Notes: generated by a model not told the origin, from the sequence alone. A stretch of DNA of 64,000 bases from Larsenimonas suaedae (GCF_023712105.1 NZ_JAMLJI010000002.1:62001-126000); one strand, 5' to 3'; positions 38,935-47,683 are shown, counted from the stretch's first letter. Numbers and translations: made by a program.

Positions 38935-38949
38935 TGATAACTCTTCTCA
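38935..38949. promoter_or_regulatory. Candidate Fur box upstream of the DHB operon
   Basis: TGATAACTCTTCTCA matches 11 of 14 positions of the 7-1-7 Fur consensus and lies about 60 bases before the first gene of a siderophore operon. Confidence 0.6.
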
Positions 38950-39008
38950 TTTGAAATAGGATAGTCGTTACACCATTTCATCGGGTCACTGCAGGAGGCT
39001 GCCTTCCT

Positions 39009-40247
39009 ATGAGTTCCATCATGTTCGACGGTGAGTCCGGGGGACACACGGCCGTGCAAGACACCCCCATGGATCTGATCGAATCGTTTCAACTCAACGA
39101 TTTCCTGTTCAGCTCACCGCATCGAACGCTGCTCGCCAAAGGCTGCCTGTTCAACGCCCACAGCAACCGGCCGGCAACGCCCGAGACCCTCGACGAGCAG
39201 GTCAGCGCCCTGTTCAGCCGCGCGCGGCGCGAGGGCCAGACCAACCCGGTAGTGGTCGGCGCCCTGCCCTTCGACACGACCCAACCTGCGCACCTTTACG
39301 TTCCGAAGCACTGGTTCGAAACATCGGCGCTGAGTCTTGAAGCACGCCATGACCTGAGCCGCACGCCAGTGCGCGTAACGCCGACCGAGCACGCGCTATT
39401 CCCGCGCCCTCAGGGCTATCGCGACGGCGTCGAACAGGCGCTGGAAGCCATGCGGCAGGGCCGGGTCGAAAAGATCGTGCTGGCCCGAACGCTTGAGATG
39501 AACACCGACCAAAGCGTCGATCTCAAGCCGCTCATCAAACGATTGATCGCCATTAACCCGCGCGGCTACAGCTTCTCACTGCCAATGACCCCCGAGCAGC
39601 CCGACAGCGCCCCGGCCCATGCCTTCATCGGCGCAAGCCCGGAGCTTCTGGTCCGCCGCGAGGGCAATCAGGTCATCGTCAACCCGCTGGCCGGCTCGAT
39701 CCCGCGTCATTCGGACGAGAGCGAAGATCAACGCCGGGCAAGTGAGCTGGCCGCCTCCGACAAGGACCGTCGCGAACACGCGCTGGTGATCGACGCCGTC
39801 ATCGACGGCCTTTCGCCCTACTGCGCCCATCTCGACATCCCGGACGGCCCCTCGGTGATCGGCACAGACACCCTGTGGCATCTGTCGACCACCATCGTCG
39901 GCGAGCTCAAGGACCCCGACACCACCTCGCTTGAGCTGGCGGCCGCCATGCACCCCACCCCGGCGGTGTGCGGGCATGCACGCCAGGCGGCCTACCAGGC
40001 GATTCATGACATCGAACCGTTCAAGCGCGGTTATTTCGCCGGCGCCGTCGGCTGGTGCGACAGCGAAGGCAATGGCGAGTGGTCGGTGGCGATTCGCTGC
40101 GCCGATGTCCACGACACCCACGTTCGTCTGTACGCCGGCGCCGGGCTCGTTCCGGGCTCGGACCCACAAAAGGAGCTGGTCGAAACCGGCACGAAACTGA
40201 AAACCATGCTCAACGCCATGGGACTGGACGCACTGAATACATTATGA
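39009..40247 (+). CDS. entC: Isochorismate synthase
   Basis: Converts chorismate to isochorismate, the first committed step to 2,3-dihydroxybenzoate. 412 residues, chorismate-binding fold. Conserved parts include EKIVLARTLEM, FIGASPELLVRREGNQV, NPLAGSIPR, HLSTTIVGEL, HPTPAVCGHAR, GYFAGAVGWCD and RLYAGAGLVPGSDP with metal-binding Glu following. AGGAGG lies about 11 bases before the ATG. It heads a six-gene operon; its stop overlaps the ATG of the ligase gene by four bases. A Fur box upstream suggests iron repression. Confidence 0.96.
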   Translation: MSSIMFDGESGGHTAVQDTPMDLIESFQLNDFLFSSPHRTLLAKGCLFNAHSNRPATPETLDEQVSALFSRARREGQTNPVVVGALPFDTTQPAHLYVPKHWFETSALSLEARHDLSRTPVRVTPTEHALFPRPQGYRDGVEQALEAMRQGRVEKIVLARTLEMNTDQSVDLKPLIKRLIAINPRGYSFSLPMTPEQPDSAPAHAFIGASPELLVRREGNQVIVNPLAGSIPRHSDESEDQRRASELAASDKDRREHALVIDAVIDGLSPYCAHLDIPDGPSVIGTDTLWHLSTTIVGELKDPDTTSLELAAAMHPTPAVCGHARQAAYQAIHDIEPFKRGYFAGAVGWCDSEGNGEWSVAIRCADVHDTHVRLYAGAGLVPGSDPQKELVETGTKLKTMLNAMGLDALNTL

Positions 40248-41920
40248 GCACCAACGACTACACCGCCGCCGACCTGGACGACATTCGCGCCAAATCACCG
40301 GACTACCCCGAGGCGTTCAAGCAGCACTACCGCGATCAGGGCCTCTGGAGTGATCAGACCTTCGGCGCGCTTTTAAAAACGCAGGCCGAGCGCTTCGCCG
40401 CCGACCCGGCTCTGATCGAAGGTGAGACACGGCTGAGCTACCGCGCCCTCGACGCCCGAGTCGATCGCCTGTGCGCAGGCCTTCAACGAAGCGGGCTCAA
40501 AAAGGGTGACCGCGTGGTGGTGCAGCTTGGCAACCGGGCCTCGTTCGTCGTCACGACGTTCGCGCTTTTCCGGCTCGGCCTCTTGCCGGTGTTCGCACTG
40601 CCGGCGCACCGCGCCAAGGAAATCACTCACTTCTGCACGGCATCAAACGCCCGCGCGCTGATCACCATGGCCGACCGCGTCAGCGGCCAGCCGCGCTTTG
40701 ACTTCAGAACCCTTGCCCGCGAGGTCAAGGCCGCCTGCCCGGCGCTCGAGCAGGTCTACATCGACGGGGCGCCCGAGGAGTTCAACGCGCTCGAGTCGCT
40801 TTCGTGCGACGCGCCGCTGATCGAGGACTGGCCGGTCGTGGGCGCCGACGATCTGGCGTTTTTCCAGCTCTCCGGCGGCACCACCGGGCTTTCCAAGCTC
40901 ATCCCGAGACGCCATCAGGATTACCTCTATAGCGTGATCGGAAGCCTGGCACCGTGCGGCTTCGATGAACGCACCACCTATCTGGTCGCCCTGCCGGGGG
41001 CGCACAACTTCCCCATGAGTTCACCGGGCTTTCTCGGCGTGATCGCCGCCGGCGGCTGCATGGTGATGGCCCCCGAGCCCTCACCGACCACCTGTTTCGA
41101 GCTGATCGAGCGCGAAGGCGTGACCCACACGGCGCTGGTGCCACCGCTTGCGATGCTGTGGCTCGACGCCGCCCCGCACACCCAGCGCGATCTATCCTCA
41201 TTGAGCGTGCTTCAGGTCGGCGGCTCGAAGATGAACTCGGAAGCGGCCAAGCGGGTCGGTCCGATACTTGGCTGCACGCTTCAGCAGGTATTTGGCATGG
41301 CCGAGGGCCTGGTGAACTACACCCGCCTCGACGATGACGAGGACGTGATCCTCTACACCCAGGGCCGACCGATCTCGGCGCTTGATGAAGTGCGCATCGT
41401 CGATGACCACGGTCAGCCGGTCGCCCCGGGCACCCCCGGCAATCTTCAAACCCGCGGGCCCTATACCATTCGCGGGTATTTCGATAATCCGGACGTCAAC
41501 GCCAAGAGCTTTACCGAGGATGGCTTCTACTGCACCGGCGATGTGGTCGCCCAGACCCCGGCGGGCTATCTGATCGTCGGCGGACGCGAAAAGGATCAGA
41601 TCAACCGCGGCGGCGAGAAGATTTCGCCGGAAGAGGTGGAAAACCTGATCCTCGCCCACCCGGACGTCTTCGATACCGCGGTGGTGGCGATGCCGGACGA
41701 CTTTCTCGGTGAGCGCCCCTGCGCCTTCGTGATTCCAAGGAAAGGCGCCACTGCCCCCGACACGCCGACGCTGGTCGACTTCCTGAAAACAAGGGGCCTG
41801 GCCACGTTCAAACTGCCGGATCAGGTTCGCACGATTGACGCCTTCCCCCACACAGGGGTGGGCAAGATCAGCAAGAAGGCGCTCCGCCAGGCCCTCAAGG
41901 ACACCTATTTCTCGGCCTGA
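40244..41920 (+). CDS. entE: 2,3-dihydroxybenzoate-AMP ligase
   Basis: Adenylates 2,3-dihydroxybenzoate and loads it on an aryl carrier protein. 558 residues, ANL superfamily. Seen: P-loop-like QLSGGTTGLSKLIPR, aryl-binding region with HNFPMSSPGFLG, QQVFGMAEGLVNYT, YCTGDVVAQTPAGYLIVGG, hinge and RGGEKISPEEVENL, with the catalytic Lys near TGVGKISKKALR at the C-terminus. The true start is ATG 40244, overlapping the entC stop (ATGA); upstream frame is inside entC. It is full length, so DHB activation should function. The carrier partner is two genes downstream. Confidence 0.96.
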   Translation: MSTNDYTAADLDDIRAKSPDYPEAFKQHYRDQGLWSDQTFGALLKTQAERFAADPALIEGETRLSYRALDARVDRLCAGLQRSGLKKGDRVVVQLGNRASFVVTTFALFRLGLLPVFALPAHRAKEITHFCTASNARALITMADRVSGQPRFDFRTLAREVKAACPALEQVYIDGAPEEFNALESLSCDAPLIEDWPVVGADDLAFFQLSGGTTGLSKLIPRRHQDYLYSVIGSLAPCGFDERTTYLVALPGAHNFPMSSPGFLGVIAAGGCMVMAPEPSPTTCFELIEREGVTHTALVPPLAMLWLDAAPHTQRDLSSLSVLQVGGSKMNSEAAKRVGPILGCTLQQVFGMAEGLVNYTRLDDDEDVILYTQGRPISALDEVRIVDDHGQPVAPGTPGNLQTRGPYTIRGYFDNPDVNAKSFTEDGFYCTGDVVAQTPAGYLIVGGREKDQINRGGEKISPEEVENLILAHPDVFDTAVVAMPDDFLGERPCAFVIPRKGATAPDTPTLVDFLKTRGLATFKLPDQVRTIDAFPHTGVGKISKKALRQALKDTYFSA

Positions 41921-41961
41921 GCCCTCGCTTTATTCGACCCACATGCTCAAGGAGTGTTTCG

Positions 41962-42624
41962 ATGACCATCCCCGCAATTGCAAGCTACCCCATGCCGAGT
42001 GCGGCCGACCAGCCCGACAACCGGGTCGACTGGCAGGTCGAACCAGACCGGGCGGTACTTCTGATTCACGACATGCAGGAGTACTTTCTCAACAAGTTTG
42101 ATCGCAGTCAGGCCCCGATTCCGGCGCTGATCGAGAACATCGCCGCCCTTCGCGCCATCGCCGACCGTGCCGGCATCCCGGTGGTCTACACCGCGCAGCC
42201 GACCGATCAACCGGACGGCGACCGCGCCCTGCTCAACGACTTCTGGGGCCCGGGTCTGCCCGCTGCGCCCGAACAGGCACCCGTCGTCGATAGACTCGCG
42301 CCGAGTGCGAAGGACACGGTGCTGACCAAGTGGCGCTACAGCGCCTTTCAGCGCTCACCGCTTCGCGACATGATGCGTGAGCAGGGCCGAGATCAACTGA
42401 TCGTGACCGGCGTCTACGCCCACATCGGCTGCCTGGCCTCGGCGCTGGAGGCCTTCATGCAGGACGTCCAGCCGTTTTTCGTGCTCGACGCCCTGGCGGA
42501 CTTCTCCCTCGAGGAGCACCTGATGGCCACAAGCTACGTTGCCAAGCGCTGTGGCGTGACCCAGACTCGCGCGACCATTACCAACGCACTGACCCATCAC
42601 GCCACCAGCGAGACCGAGGCATGA
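41962..42624 (+). CDS. Isochorismatase (EntB N-terminal type, no carrier domain)
   Basis: Hydrolyses isochorismate to 2,3-dihydro-2,3-dihydroxybenzoate and pyruvate. 220 residues, cysteine-hydrolase-like isochorismatase fold: AVLLIHDMQEYFLNKFD, GIPVVYTAQP, LTKWRYSAFQRS and LIVTGVYAHIGCLASALEAF, all matching the EntB/DhbB N-terminal domain. It ends after this domain (AKRCGVTQTRATITNAL...TETEA); the aryl carrier domain that is fused in EntB and DhbB is missing. That domain appears instead as the next gene, which overlaps the stop by four bases. Activity is confident from conserved residues. Confidence 0.94.
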   Translation: MTIPAIASYPMPSAADQPDNRVDWQVEPDRAVLLIHDMQEYFLNKFDRSQAPIPALIENIAALRAIADRAGIPVVYTAQPTDQPDGDRALLNDFWGPGLPAAPEQAPVVDRLAPSAKDTVLTKWRYSAFQRSPLRDMMREQGRDQLIVTGVYAHIGCLASALEAFMQDVQPFFVLDALADFSLEEHLMATSYVAKRCGVTQTRATITNALTHHATSETEA

Positions 42625-42845
42625 CCGATACGCTTTCAATGCTCAAGGCCGAGCTCGACCCCTTGATCGAACACGACGTCTCAACGCTCGCCCCCAGCGA
42701 CAACCTGTTGTTCATGGGGCTTGATTCCATGCGCATGATGACGCTTGCCGAGCGCTTGAGTCGTCATGGCTACAGCGTGTCCTTCATGGACCTGGCCGAA
42801 AACCCGACCCTCGATGATTGGGTTGCCTTGCTCGACAACACCTAA
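42621..42845 (+). CDS. Free-standing aryl carrier protein
   Basis: 74 residues, phosphopantetheine carrier fold. The attachment serine is S36 in FMGLDSMRMM. It matches in style the C-terminal carrier domain of EntB/DhbB. ATG overlaps the isochorismatase stop by four bases, so the two parts of EntB are made from adjacent cistrons rather than one polypeptide. It needs a 4'-phosphopantetheinyl transferase, which is not in the window. Predicted acceptor of the DHB group from EntE. Confidence 0.92.
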   Translation: MTDTLSMLKAELDPLIEHDVSTLAPSDNLLFMGLDSMRMMTLAERLSRHGYSVSFMDLAENPTLDDWVALLDNT

Positions 42846-42863
42846 CAACTACGCAGGACCGCC

Positions 42864-43718
42864 ATGACCACGTCAACTCACATCGCCGCGGCGCCGGCGC
42901 CCACTCGGAAAAAGCGCCCACCGCGGCTTCTGGAAGTCACGCGGACCGAGCCGCTCTCCGAGCACATGGTGCGCATCTTTTTAGGGGGCGAGGCGCTGGC
43001 AGGCTTTCCCGACAACGCTCCGGGCGGCCACTTGAAGGTCTTTCTGCCCCGCGATCACCAGAGCACGCCCAGTCTGCCGGAACTGACCGCCGACGGCCCG
43101 ATCTGGCCCGAGCCCGAGGAACGGCCGATCACCCGCACCTATTCAGTGCGACAGATGGACACCGAGCGCGGTGAGCTTGCCATCGATTTCGTGCTGCACG
43201 GCGATAACGGCCCGGCGTCGCGCTGGGCCGCCCGGGCCACCCAGGGCGATCTCATTGGCATTTCCGGCCCCGGCGGCCCACTGCCGCTTTTAAAGCCGGC
43301 CGATCACTACCTGCTGGCAGGCGACCTCTCGGCCCTGCCCGCGATGATCGCGCTGTGTGAAGCGCTGCCAGGTAACGCTTCGGGTCATGTGTTGATCGAG
43401 GCGATCGATGAGCGTGATCACATCGACTTCGAGCATCCGCCCGGCCTTAAAATCCACTGGCTCTACCGTGGCGCCCAGGCGGCTTGCGAGTCGATGCGCC
43501 TGATCGAGGCCGCCCGCGCCCTGTCGTTTGACGAAAACGCTGTGGTCTTTGGCTGGGCCGGCGGCGAGAACAGCGCCGTCCTCGCCCTGCGTGATCATTT
43601 TCGAAACACACTCGCCCTGCCCAAGGGGCGCTTCTACGCTGTGCCGTACTGGAAGGATCAATTCAGCGAGGAGCGCTACCACCAGGAGCGCCATCGCATC
43701 ATGGATGAAAACGAATGA
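42864..43718 (+). CDS. Siderophore-interacting protein (NAD(P)H ferric-siderophore reductase)
   Basis: Cytoplasmic flavin reductase that releases iron by reducing ferric siderophore after import; family of ViuB/YqjH. 284 residues. FAD-binding motif RTYSVR near residue 92, FVLHGDNGPASRWA, GDLIGISGPGG and the C-terminal nucleotide part VFGWAGGENSAVLALRDHFR and YAVPYWKDQFSEE. The gene stop overlaps entA start by four bases. Placement inside the operon links it to the DHB-derived siderophore. Confidence 0.94.
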   Translation: MTTSTHIAAAPAPTRKKRPPRLLEVTRTEPLSEHMVRIFLGGEALAGFPDNAPGGHLKVFLPRDHQSTPSLPELTADGPIWPEPEERPITRTYSVRQMDTERGELAIDFVLHGDNGPASRWAARATQGDLIGISGPGGPLPLLKPADHYLLAGDLSALPAMIALCEALPGNASGHVLIEAIDERDHIDFEHPPGLKIHWLYRGAQAACESMRLIEAARALSFDENAVVFGWAGGENSAVLALRDHFRNTLALPKGRFYAVPYWKDQFSEERYHQERHRIMDENE

Positions 43719-44509
43719 CCCAGGCTTTCGATCAACAGTTCAGCGGGCGTGTCGTCCTCGTCAGCGGCGCCGCCCAGGGCATCGGCCGAACCCTGATGGA
43801 GCGTCTGCTGCATGCGGGGGCGCATGTGGCTGCGCTCGATATTGATGCCAAGGCGCTGGCTCTGGCGGCCGGCACCCTCAATGCGGGGGATCGCCTGAGC
43901 GTTCATGGCGTCGATGTCAGCGACCCGGCGGCGGTCGAACACGCGGTCGCGGCCGCCGAGACCCATCACGGCCGGATCGACCATCTGGCCTGTGTCGCCG
44001 GTACGCTTCAGATGGGACGCCTGCTCGAATTGAGCGACGCCCAGTGGCAGAACGCGTTTCGCGTCAATACCGACGGGGTGTTCTATCTAACCCGCGCGGT
44101 AGGCAAGCGCATGATGACGCGCCGGGAAGGCTCGGTGGTGGTAGTCAGCTCCAACGCGGCGTCCACACCTCGAATGTCGATGGGCGCGTACTGCGCCTCG
44201 AAAGCGGCAGCCACGCAGATGACGCGCTGTCTGGGCCTGGAACTTGCCGAGTACGGCATTCGCTGCAATGTGGTCTCACCGGGCTCCACCGACACGGAGA
44301 TGCTGCATGGCATGTGGCAGTCGCCGGCCGACCGCGACACCACTCTCGAGGGCTCGCTCGAGACCTACAAGGCCGGCATTCCACTCAAGCGCATTGCTGC
44401 CCCGGATGACATCTGCGAGGGCATCCTTTATCTGCTCTCAGACAGCGCGCGCCACATCACCCTGCATGACCTGCGTCTCGATGGCGGCGCGACCCTCGGG
44501 CAGATCTAG
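43715..44509 (+). CDS. entA: 2,3-dihydro-2,3-dihydroxybenzoate dehydrogenase
   Basis: NAD-dependent SDR that oxidises 2,3-dihydro-DHB to 2,3-dihydroxybenzoate. 264 residues. Nucleotide-binding SGAAQGIG (residues 17-24), DIDA after beta-2 favouring NAD, CVAG at the NNAG position, catalytic Ser in SSNAAS, and YCASK. These are EntA-like (VSSNAA, RMSMGAYCASKAA). Last gene of the operon, coupled by ATGA to the preceding gene. Together the operon makes DHB and loads it on a carrier. Confidence 0.93.
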   Translation: MTQAFDQQFSGRVVLVSGAAQGIGRTLMERLLHAGAHVAALDIDAKALALAAGTLNAGDRLSVHGVDVSDPAAVEHAVAAAETHHGRIDHLACVAGTLQMGRLLELSDAQWQNAFRVNTDGVFYLTRAVGKRMMTRREGSVVVVSSNAASTPRMSMGAYCASKAAATQMTRCLGLELAEYGIRCNVVSPGSTDTEMLHGMWQSPADRDTTLEGSLETYKAGIPLKRIAAPDDICEGILYLLSDSARHITLHDLRLDGGATLGQI

Positions 44510-44523
44510 CGACTGATCGCCCC

Positions 44524-44552
44524 GTGATCGCCCGCAATCGGCGGGCGATCAC
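44524..44552. repeat. 12-bp perfect inverted repeat between convergent genes
   Basis: GTGATCGCCCGC, loop AATCG, GCGGGCGATCAC. It overlaps the stop codon of the YqaA-like gene. There is no T tract, so it may act as an RNA end stabiliser or a Rho-related end. Confidence 0.7.
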
Positions 44553-45151
44553 GAATGCACCCGCCCAAACAGATAGACGCCACCCACCACTAGACAGGCA
44601 AGCGCCCCGAGGCCCATCGCCGCCCGGCCGTGCCGGCGCGCGGCAGTGAGCGCCGGCTCACCGCCCACACGCACTAGAAGCGCCAGCCCGTAGAACCGCG
44701 CGCCTCGCCCCAGCGCGCAGGCCAGTAGAAACAGCGCCAGCGGGTACTGAGCCGCGCCAGCCCCTAGAAGCGCGACCTGAAACGGCACCGGCGTGAACGC
44801 CACCATGACGATGGCCCAGAAGCCGTGGGCCTGCATGGTAGCAACGAAGGCCTCGAAATGATCGAGCGTGCCGGTCCAGCTCAGAAGCGAATGCCCGATG
44901 CTCTCCATCGCGAGCGCCCCCACCCCGTAGCCGATCAGCGCCGCCAGCAGATTTCCCGCAAGCGCAATCGTTGCAAGCCACATGCCGCGGCGCGGGTTGG
45001 CAAGCATCCACGGCACCAAAAGTGCGTCGATCGGCAGGGGCAGAATCAAAATTTCGCACAGCGCCGCCAGAAACAGCACGGCATTGGCCCACCTCGCTTG
45101 TGACGCGGCCTGAAGACGCTGAAACAACGCATAAATCCGAGACGACGCCAA
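44549..45151 (-). CDS. YqaA/DedA-like VTT-domain membrane protein
   Basis: 200-residue membrane protein with five to six helices: AVLFLAALCEILILPLPIDALLVPW, IALAGNLLAALIGYGVG, FWAIVMVAFTPVPFQVALLGAGAA, YPLALFLLACALGRGARFYGLAL and GAACLVVG-type C-terminal helix. LPLPIDALLVP and FTPVPFQV form the VTT-domain re-entrant motifs. Start is likely TTG 45151, with AAGGAGT six bases upstream. ATG 45193 would have to be translated through the terminator hairpin that follows the TonB gene. DedA relatives act in lipid recycling, but the role here is unknown. Confidence 0.85.
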   Translation of the reverse strand: MASSRIYALFQRLQAASQARWANAVLFLAALCEILILPLPIDALLVPWMLANPRRGMWLATIALAGNLLAALIGYGVGALAMESIGHSLLSWTGTLDHFEAFVATMQAHGFWAIVMVAFTPVPFQVALLGAGAAQYPLALFLLACALGRGARFYGLALLVRVGGEPALTAARRHGRAAMGLGALACLVVGGVYLFGRVHS

Positions 45152-45171
45152 GGCCGTACTCCTTTCAATGA

Positions 45172-45199
45172 AAAAACCCCGATGCGAACGCATCGGGGT
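45172..45199 (-). terminator. Terminator after the second TonB receptor
   Basis: AACCCCGATGC/GCATCGGGGTT stem with GTTC-type loop, six T residues on the minus strand. It lies 63 bases past the receptor stop. Confidence 0.9.
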
Positions 45200-45262
45200 T
45201 GTCGTGATACCACGGGGCCCAGAGCCAGACAAGCGCCGGCCCGGCTCGAGGCCTACGCTCGA

Positions 45263-47521
45263 TCAGAAATCGTAGCGAAGCGAGGCCATCACGTTCGACG
45301 GCGCGCCGTACATGTTGAACGCATTAAGACCGCCCACACGCTCGTAGTATTTCTTGTCGAGAATGTTGTTGAAGTTGAGCTGCCCCTTCAGGTTCTGCGA
45401 GAAGTCGTAGCCGACCATGGCATCGACCACGACGTACCCCGGTGCCTCGACCGCTGGCGTATTGGCCGTCGAGGTCGAGTTGAAGTCGCTCAGCGCCGTG
45501 ATGCCAGCGCCAATGTGGAAGCCATCGAGGGCGCCACCGTCAAAGCCGTACTGCGTCCAGACATTGGCGATGTTCTTCGGCATCAGCAGGAAAATACCGT
45601 CGTCACGTGTGGATGACGCTTCCTGCACCTCGGTATCCATGTAGGTGTAGCCGGCGATGATGTCCCAGTTGGGCAGCGGTGAGCCGGTGACCTCGAACTC
45701 GGCCCCCTGTACGCGGATTTTGCCGGCGGCCACGGAATACCCGGAGTCTCCGTTGGCCGGCGTGGCCGCACGGTTTTCGTCGTACATGCGGAAGGCACTG
45801 ACGCGCGCGTTCAGGTCGCCGTCGAAGTAGCTGCCCTTGGCCCCGACCTCGTACTGCGTCCCTTCGCGCGGCTTGAGCAACTGCCCCTGCTGATTGTTGC
45901 TGGTCTGCGGATTGAAGACTTCCGAGTAGCTGGCGTAGAGCGAGTGGTGACTGTCGACGTCGAAGACAAGCCCTGCGTAGGGCGTGAACTTGCTGTCGTC
46001 GGAGCGGCTGTCCACAGTGCCGCCGGCGCGGTCGGTCGCGCGCACGTCATAGGCACTGACCCGGCCGCCGGCGATCAATGCCAGAGGCTCGAACGGGCGG
46101 AAGGTCAGCTTGGAGTACAGGCCGTACTCTTCAAGCGTCGTGCGCTGGTCGGTGTAGTTGCTGGTTCGAGGCTGGCCTGCCCGCGCCGCGTCGAGCACAT
46201 CGACGTAGGCAATGCTGCCGGAATCGACGTTGCCCACGTTGAGGCTTGTATAGTAACCCCCGTTGCCATCGGGCAGTACGGAATAGCGCCCCTGCTCGGT
46301 CTCGGTTTCGTAGCGCTTGTAGTCGGTCCCGACCACGAACTCACTGACGTTGCCGAAGGTTTCGAACGGCTGGCTGTAGCTCGCATCAAGTGAGGTTGAC
46401 TCCTGATCGACGTCGCCGCCAAGCCCCATCATGGGGCTGTTGCCGTTTTCATCGATGCCAGCGGCAGGCCCGCCCGCGCCAAAGGCGTAGTTGTAGCCTG
46501 CATTTCGCGTGGAGAAGCGCCCAGCGATGCGGCCGTAGCCGCCGTTGTCAAACCGGTGCGTCAGCTCGGCAATGTAGTCATTGCTCTGCATCTCGAAGTT
46601 GTTCCAGTCGGCACCGAAAAAGGTGGAGCGGGTGTAATCACCGAGGCTGCCATCCCGGTTTACCGGCAGACCATTGTGAACCGTCATGTCCTTGTGCTGA
46701 CGCAGGAACGCAAGACCCAGGGTGGTGGCCTCATCAAGGTCGATATCAAGCGCCCCATAGAACGTCTGGCGCTTGTTGTCGTTTTCGTCAACGAAGCCGT
46801 CGGAGCCGGTGTTGCTGACCACCATGCGGCCGCGCACACGGCCGGCCTGGTCGATCGGGCCGGACAGATCGACCTCTTCATAGTGCTGGTCCCAGCTGCC
46901 ATAGCGGCCGGTCACGTGGCCCTGAAAGGTATCGGTGCCGCGCTTTCTGACCAGATTGACGATGCCGCCCATCTCGCTTGTGCTGTTAAAAAGACCCGAG
47001 GGGCCACGCATGATCTCGACCCGGTCGAACGCGGACAGGTTCGGCACCGTCCCGTTGATGCTCGCCATCGGCGCCGGCAGACCGTCGATGTTGTACTCGT
47101 CGTACTCATAGCCGCGGGCATAGATCGAGGAGCGCCCTTCGTCGTTGGAGAGCACGCGCATGCCCGGCGTGCGCTTGGCAAGCCCATCGAGGGAGTCGAA
47201 GTTCTGATCATCCATCGCCTCGCGCGTTACCACGCTCACCGACTGCGGAATATCGCGCAGTGCGGCCGGTGTCTTGGTACCGACCGTGGCTGCATCCGCG
47301 CTGTAGCCGCCGTTTTGTTCGGTGGACACCATGTCGTAGAGCCGGTTGCCCTGCACCGTGATGGTGTCTTCACGATCGCCGCTTGTGGCCGTGGCCGTTG
47401 TTGATGTGGTCGTCGTGGTGACCGGAGCCGCATAGACGGCGAACGAGGTCGCAGACACGGCCAGACCGACAGCAATCGCCAGCGGCGTGCGTGAGAAGCG
47501 CTGAGAAGAAGTTGAGTTCAT
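45263..47521 (-). CDS. TonB-dependent siderophore receptor (FhuE/FpvA-like)
   Basis: Outer-membrane ferric-siderophore receptor, 752 residues. Signal peptide ends near FAVYAAPV; a Thr-rich linker (TTTTTTSTTATATSG) follows, then TonB-box-like TITVQGNRL, plug domain with DIPQSVSVVTREAMDDQ, TPGMRVLSNDEGRSSIYARG, VEIMRGPSGLFNSTSEMGG, and a barrel of about 22 strands ending in Phe (LRYDF). The plug phrases and DYNIDG-type region resemble FhuE/FpvA/FoxA more than catechol receptors, so its ligand need not be the DHB product encoded nearby. A strong Fur box lies 148 bases upstream of the ATG. Confidence 0.94.
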   Translation of the reverse strand: MNSTSSQRFSRTPLAIAVGLAVSATSFAVYAAPVTTTTTSTTATATSGDREDTITVQGNRLYDMVSTEQNGGYSADAATVGTKTPAALRDIPQSVSVVTREAMDDQNFDSLDGLAKRTPGMRVLSNDEGRSSIYARGYEYDEYNIDGLPAPMASINGTVPNLSAFDRVEIMRGPSGLFNSTSEMGGIVNLVRKRGTDTFQGHVTGRYGSWDQHYEEVDLSGPIDQAGRVRGRMVVSNTGSDGFVDENDNKRQTFYGALDIDLDEATTLGLAFLRQHKDMTVHNGLPVNRDGSLGDYTRSTFFGADWNNFEMQSNDYIAELTHRFDNGGYGRIAGRFSTRNAGYNYAFGAGGPAAGIDENGNSPMMGLGGDVDQESTSLDASYSQPFETFGNVSEFVVGTDYKRYETETEQGRYSVLPDGNGGYYTSLNVGNVDSGSIAYVDVLDAARAGQPRTSNYTDQRTTLEEYGLYSKLTFRPFEPLALIAGGRVSAYDVRATDRAGGTVDSRSDDSKFTPYAGLVFDVDSHHSLYASYSEVFNPQTSNNQQGQLLKPREGTQYEVGAKGSYFDGDLNARVSAFRMYDENRAATPANGDSGYSVAAGKIRVQGAEFEVTGSPLPNWDIIAGYTYMDTEVQEASSTRDDGIFLLMPKNIANVWTQYGFDGGALDGFHIGAGITALSDFNSTSTANTPAVEAPGYVVVDAMVGYDFSQNLKGQLNFNNILDKKYYERVGGLNAFNMYGAPSNVMASLRYDF

Positions 47522-47668
47522 GCGTAATCCTGATTGAATCCCTGATCCGACTCGGGCCCCCTGGCGAAGGCGAGACGGTTTATTGTGTGCTTCGAGCTAA
47601 CAGCGAATATGATGTCAACGCACCGAGTCAGGTCCGGCGTGATCGTTGTCGGGCCAAAATAAAAAGAA

Positions 47669-47683
47669 TGATAAACATTATCA
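47669..47683. promoter_or_regulatory. Fur box upstream of the second TonB receptor
   Basis: TGATAAACATTATCA is a perfect TGATAA-N3-TTATCA palindrome in an A-rich stretch. It fits the 7-1-7 Fur consensus at 13 of 14 positions. Confidence 0.85.
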
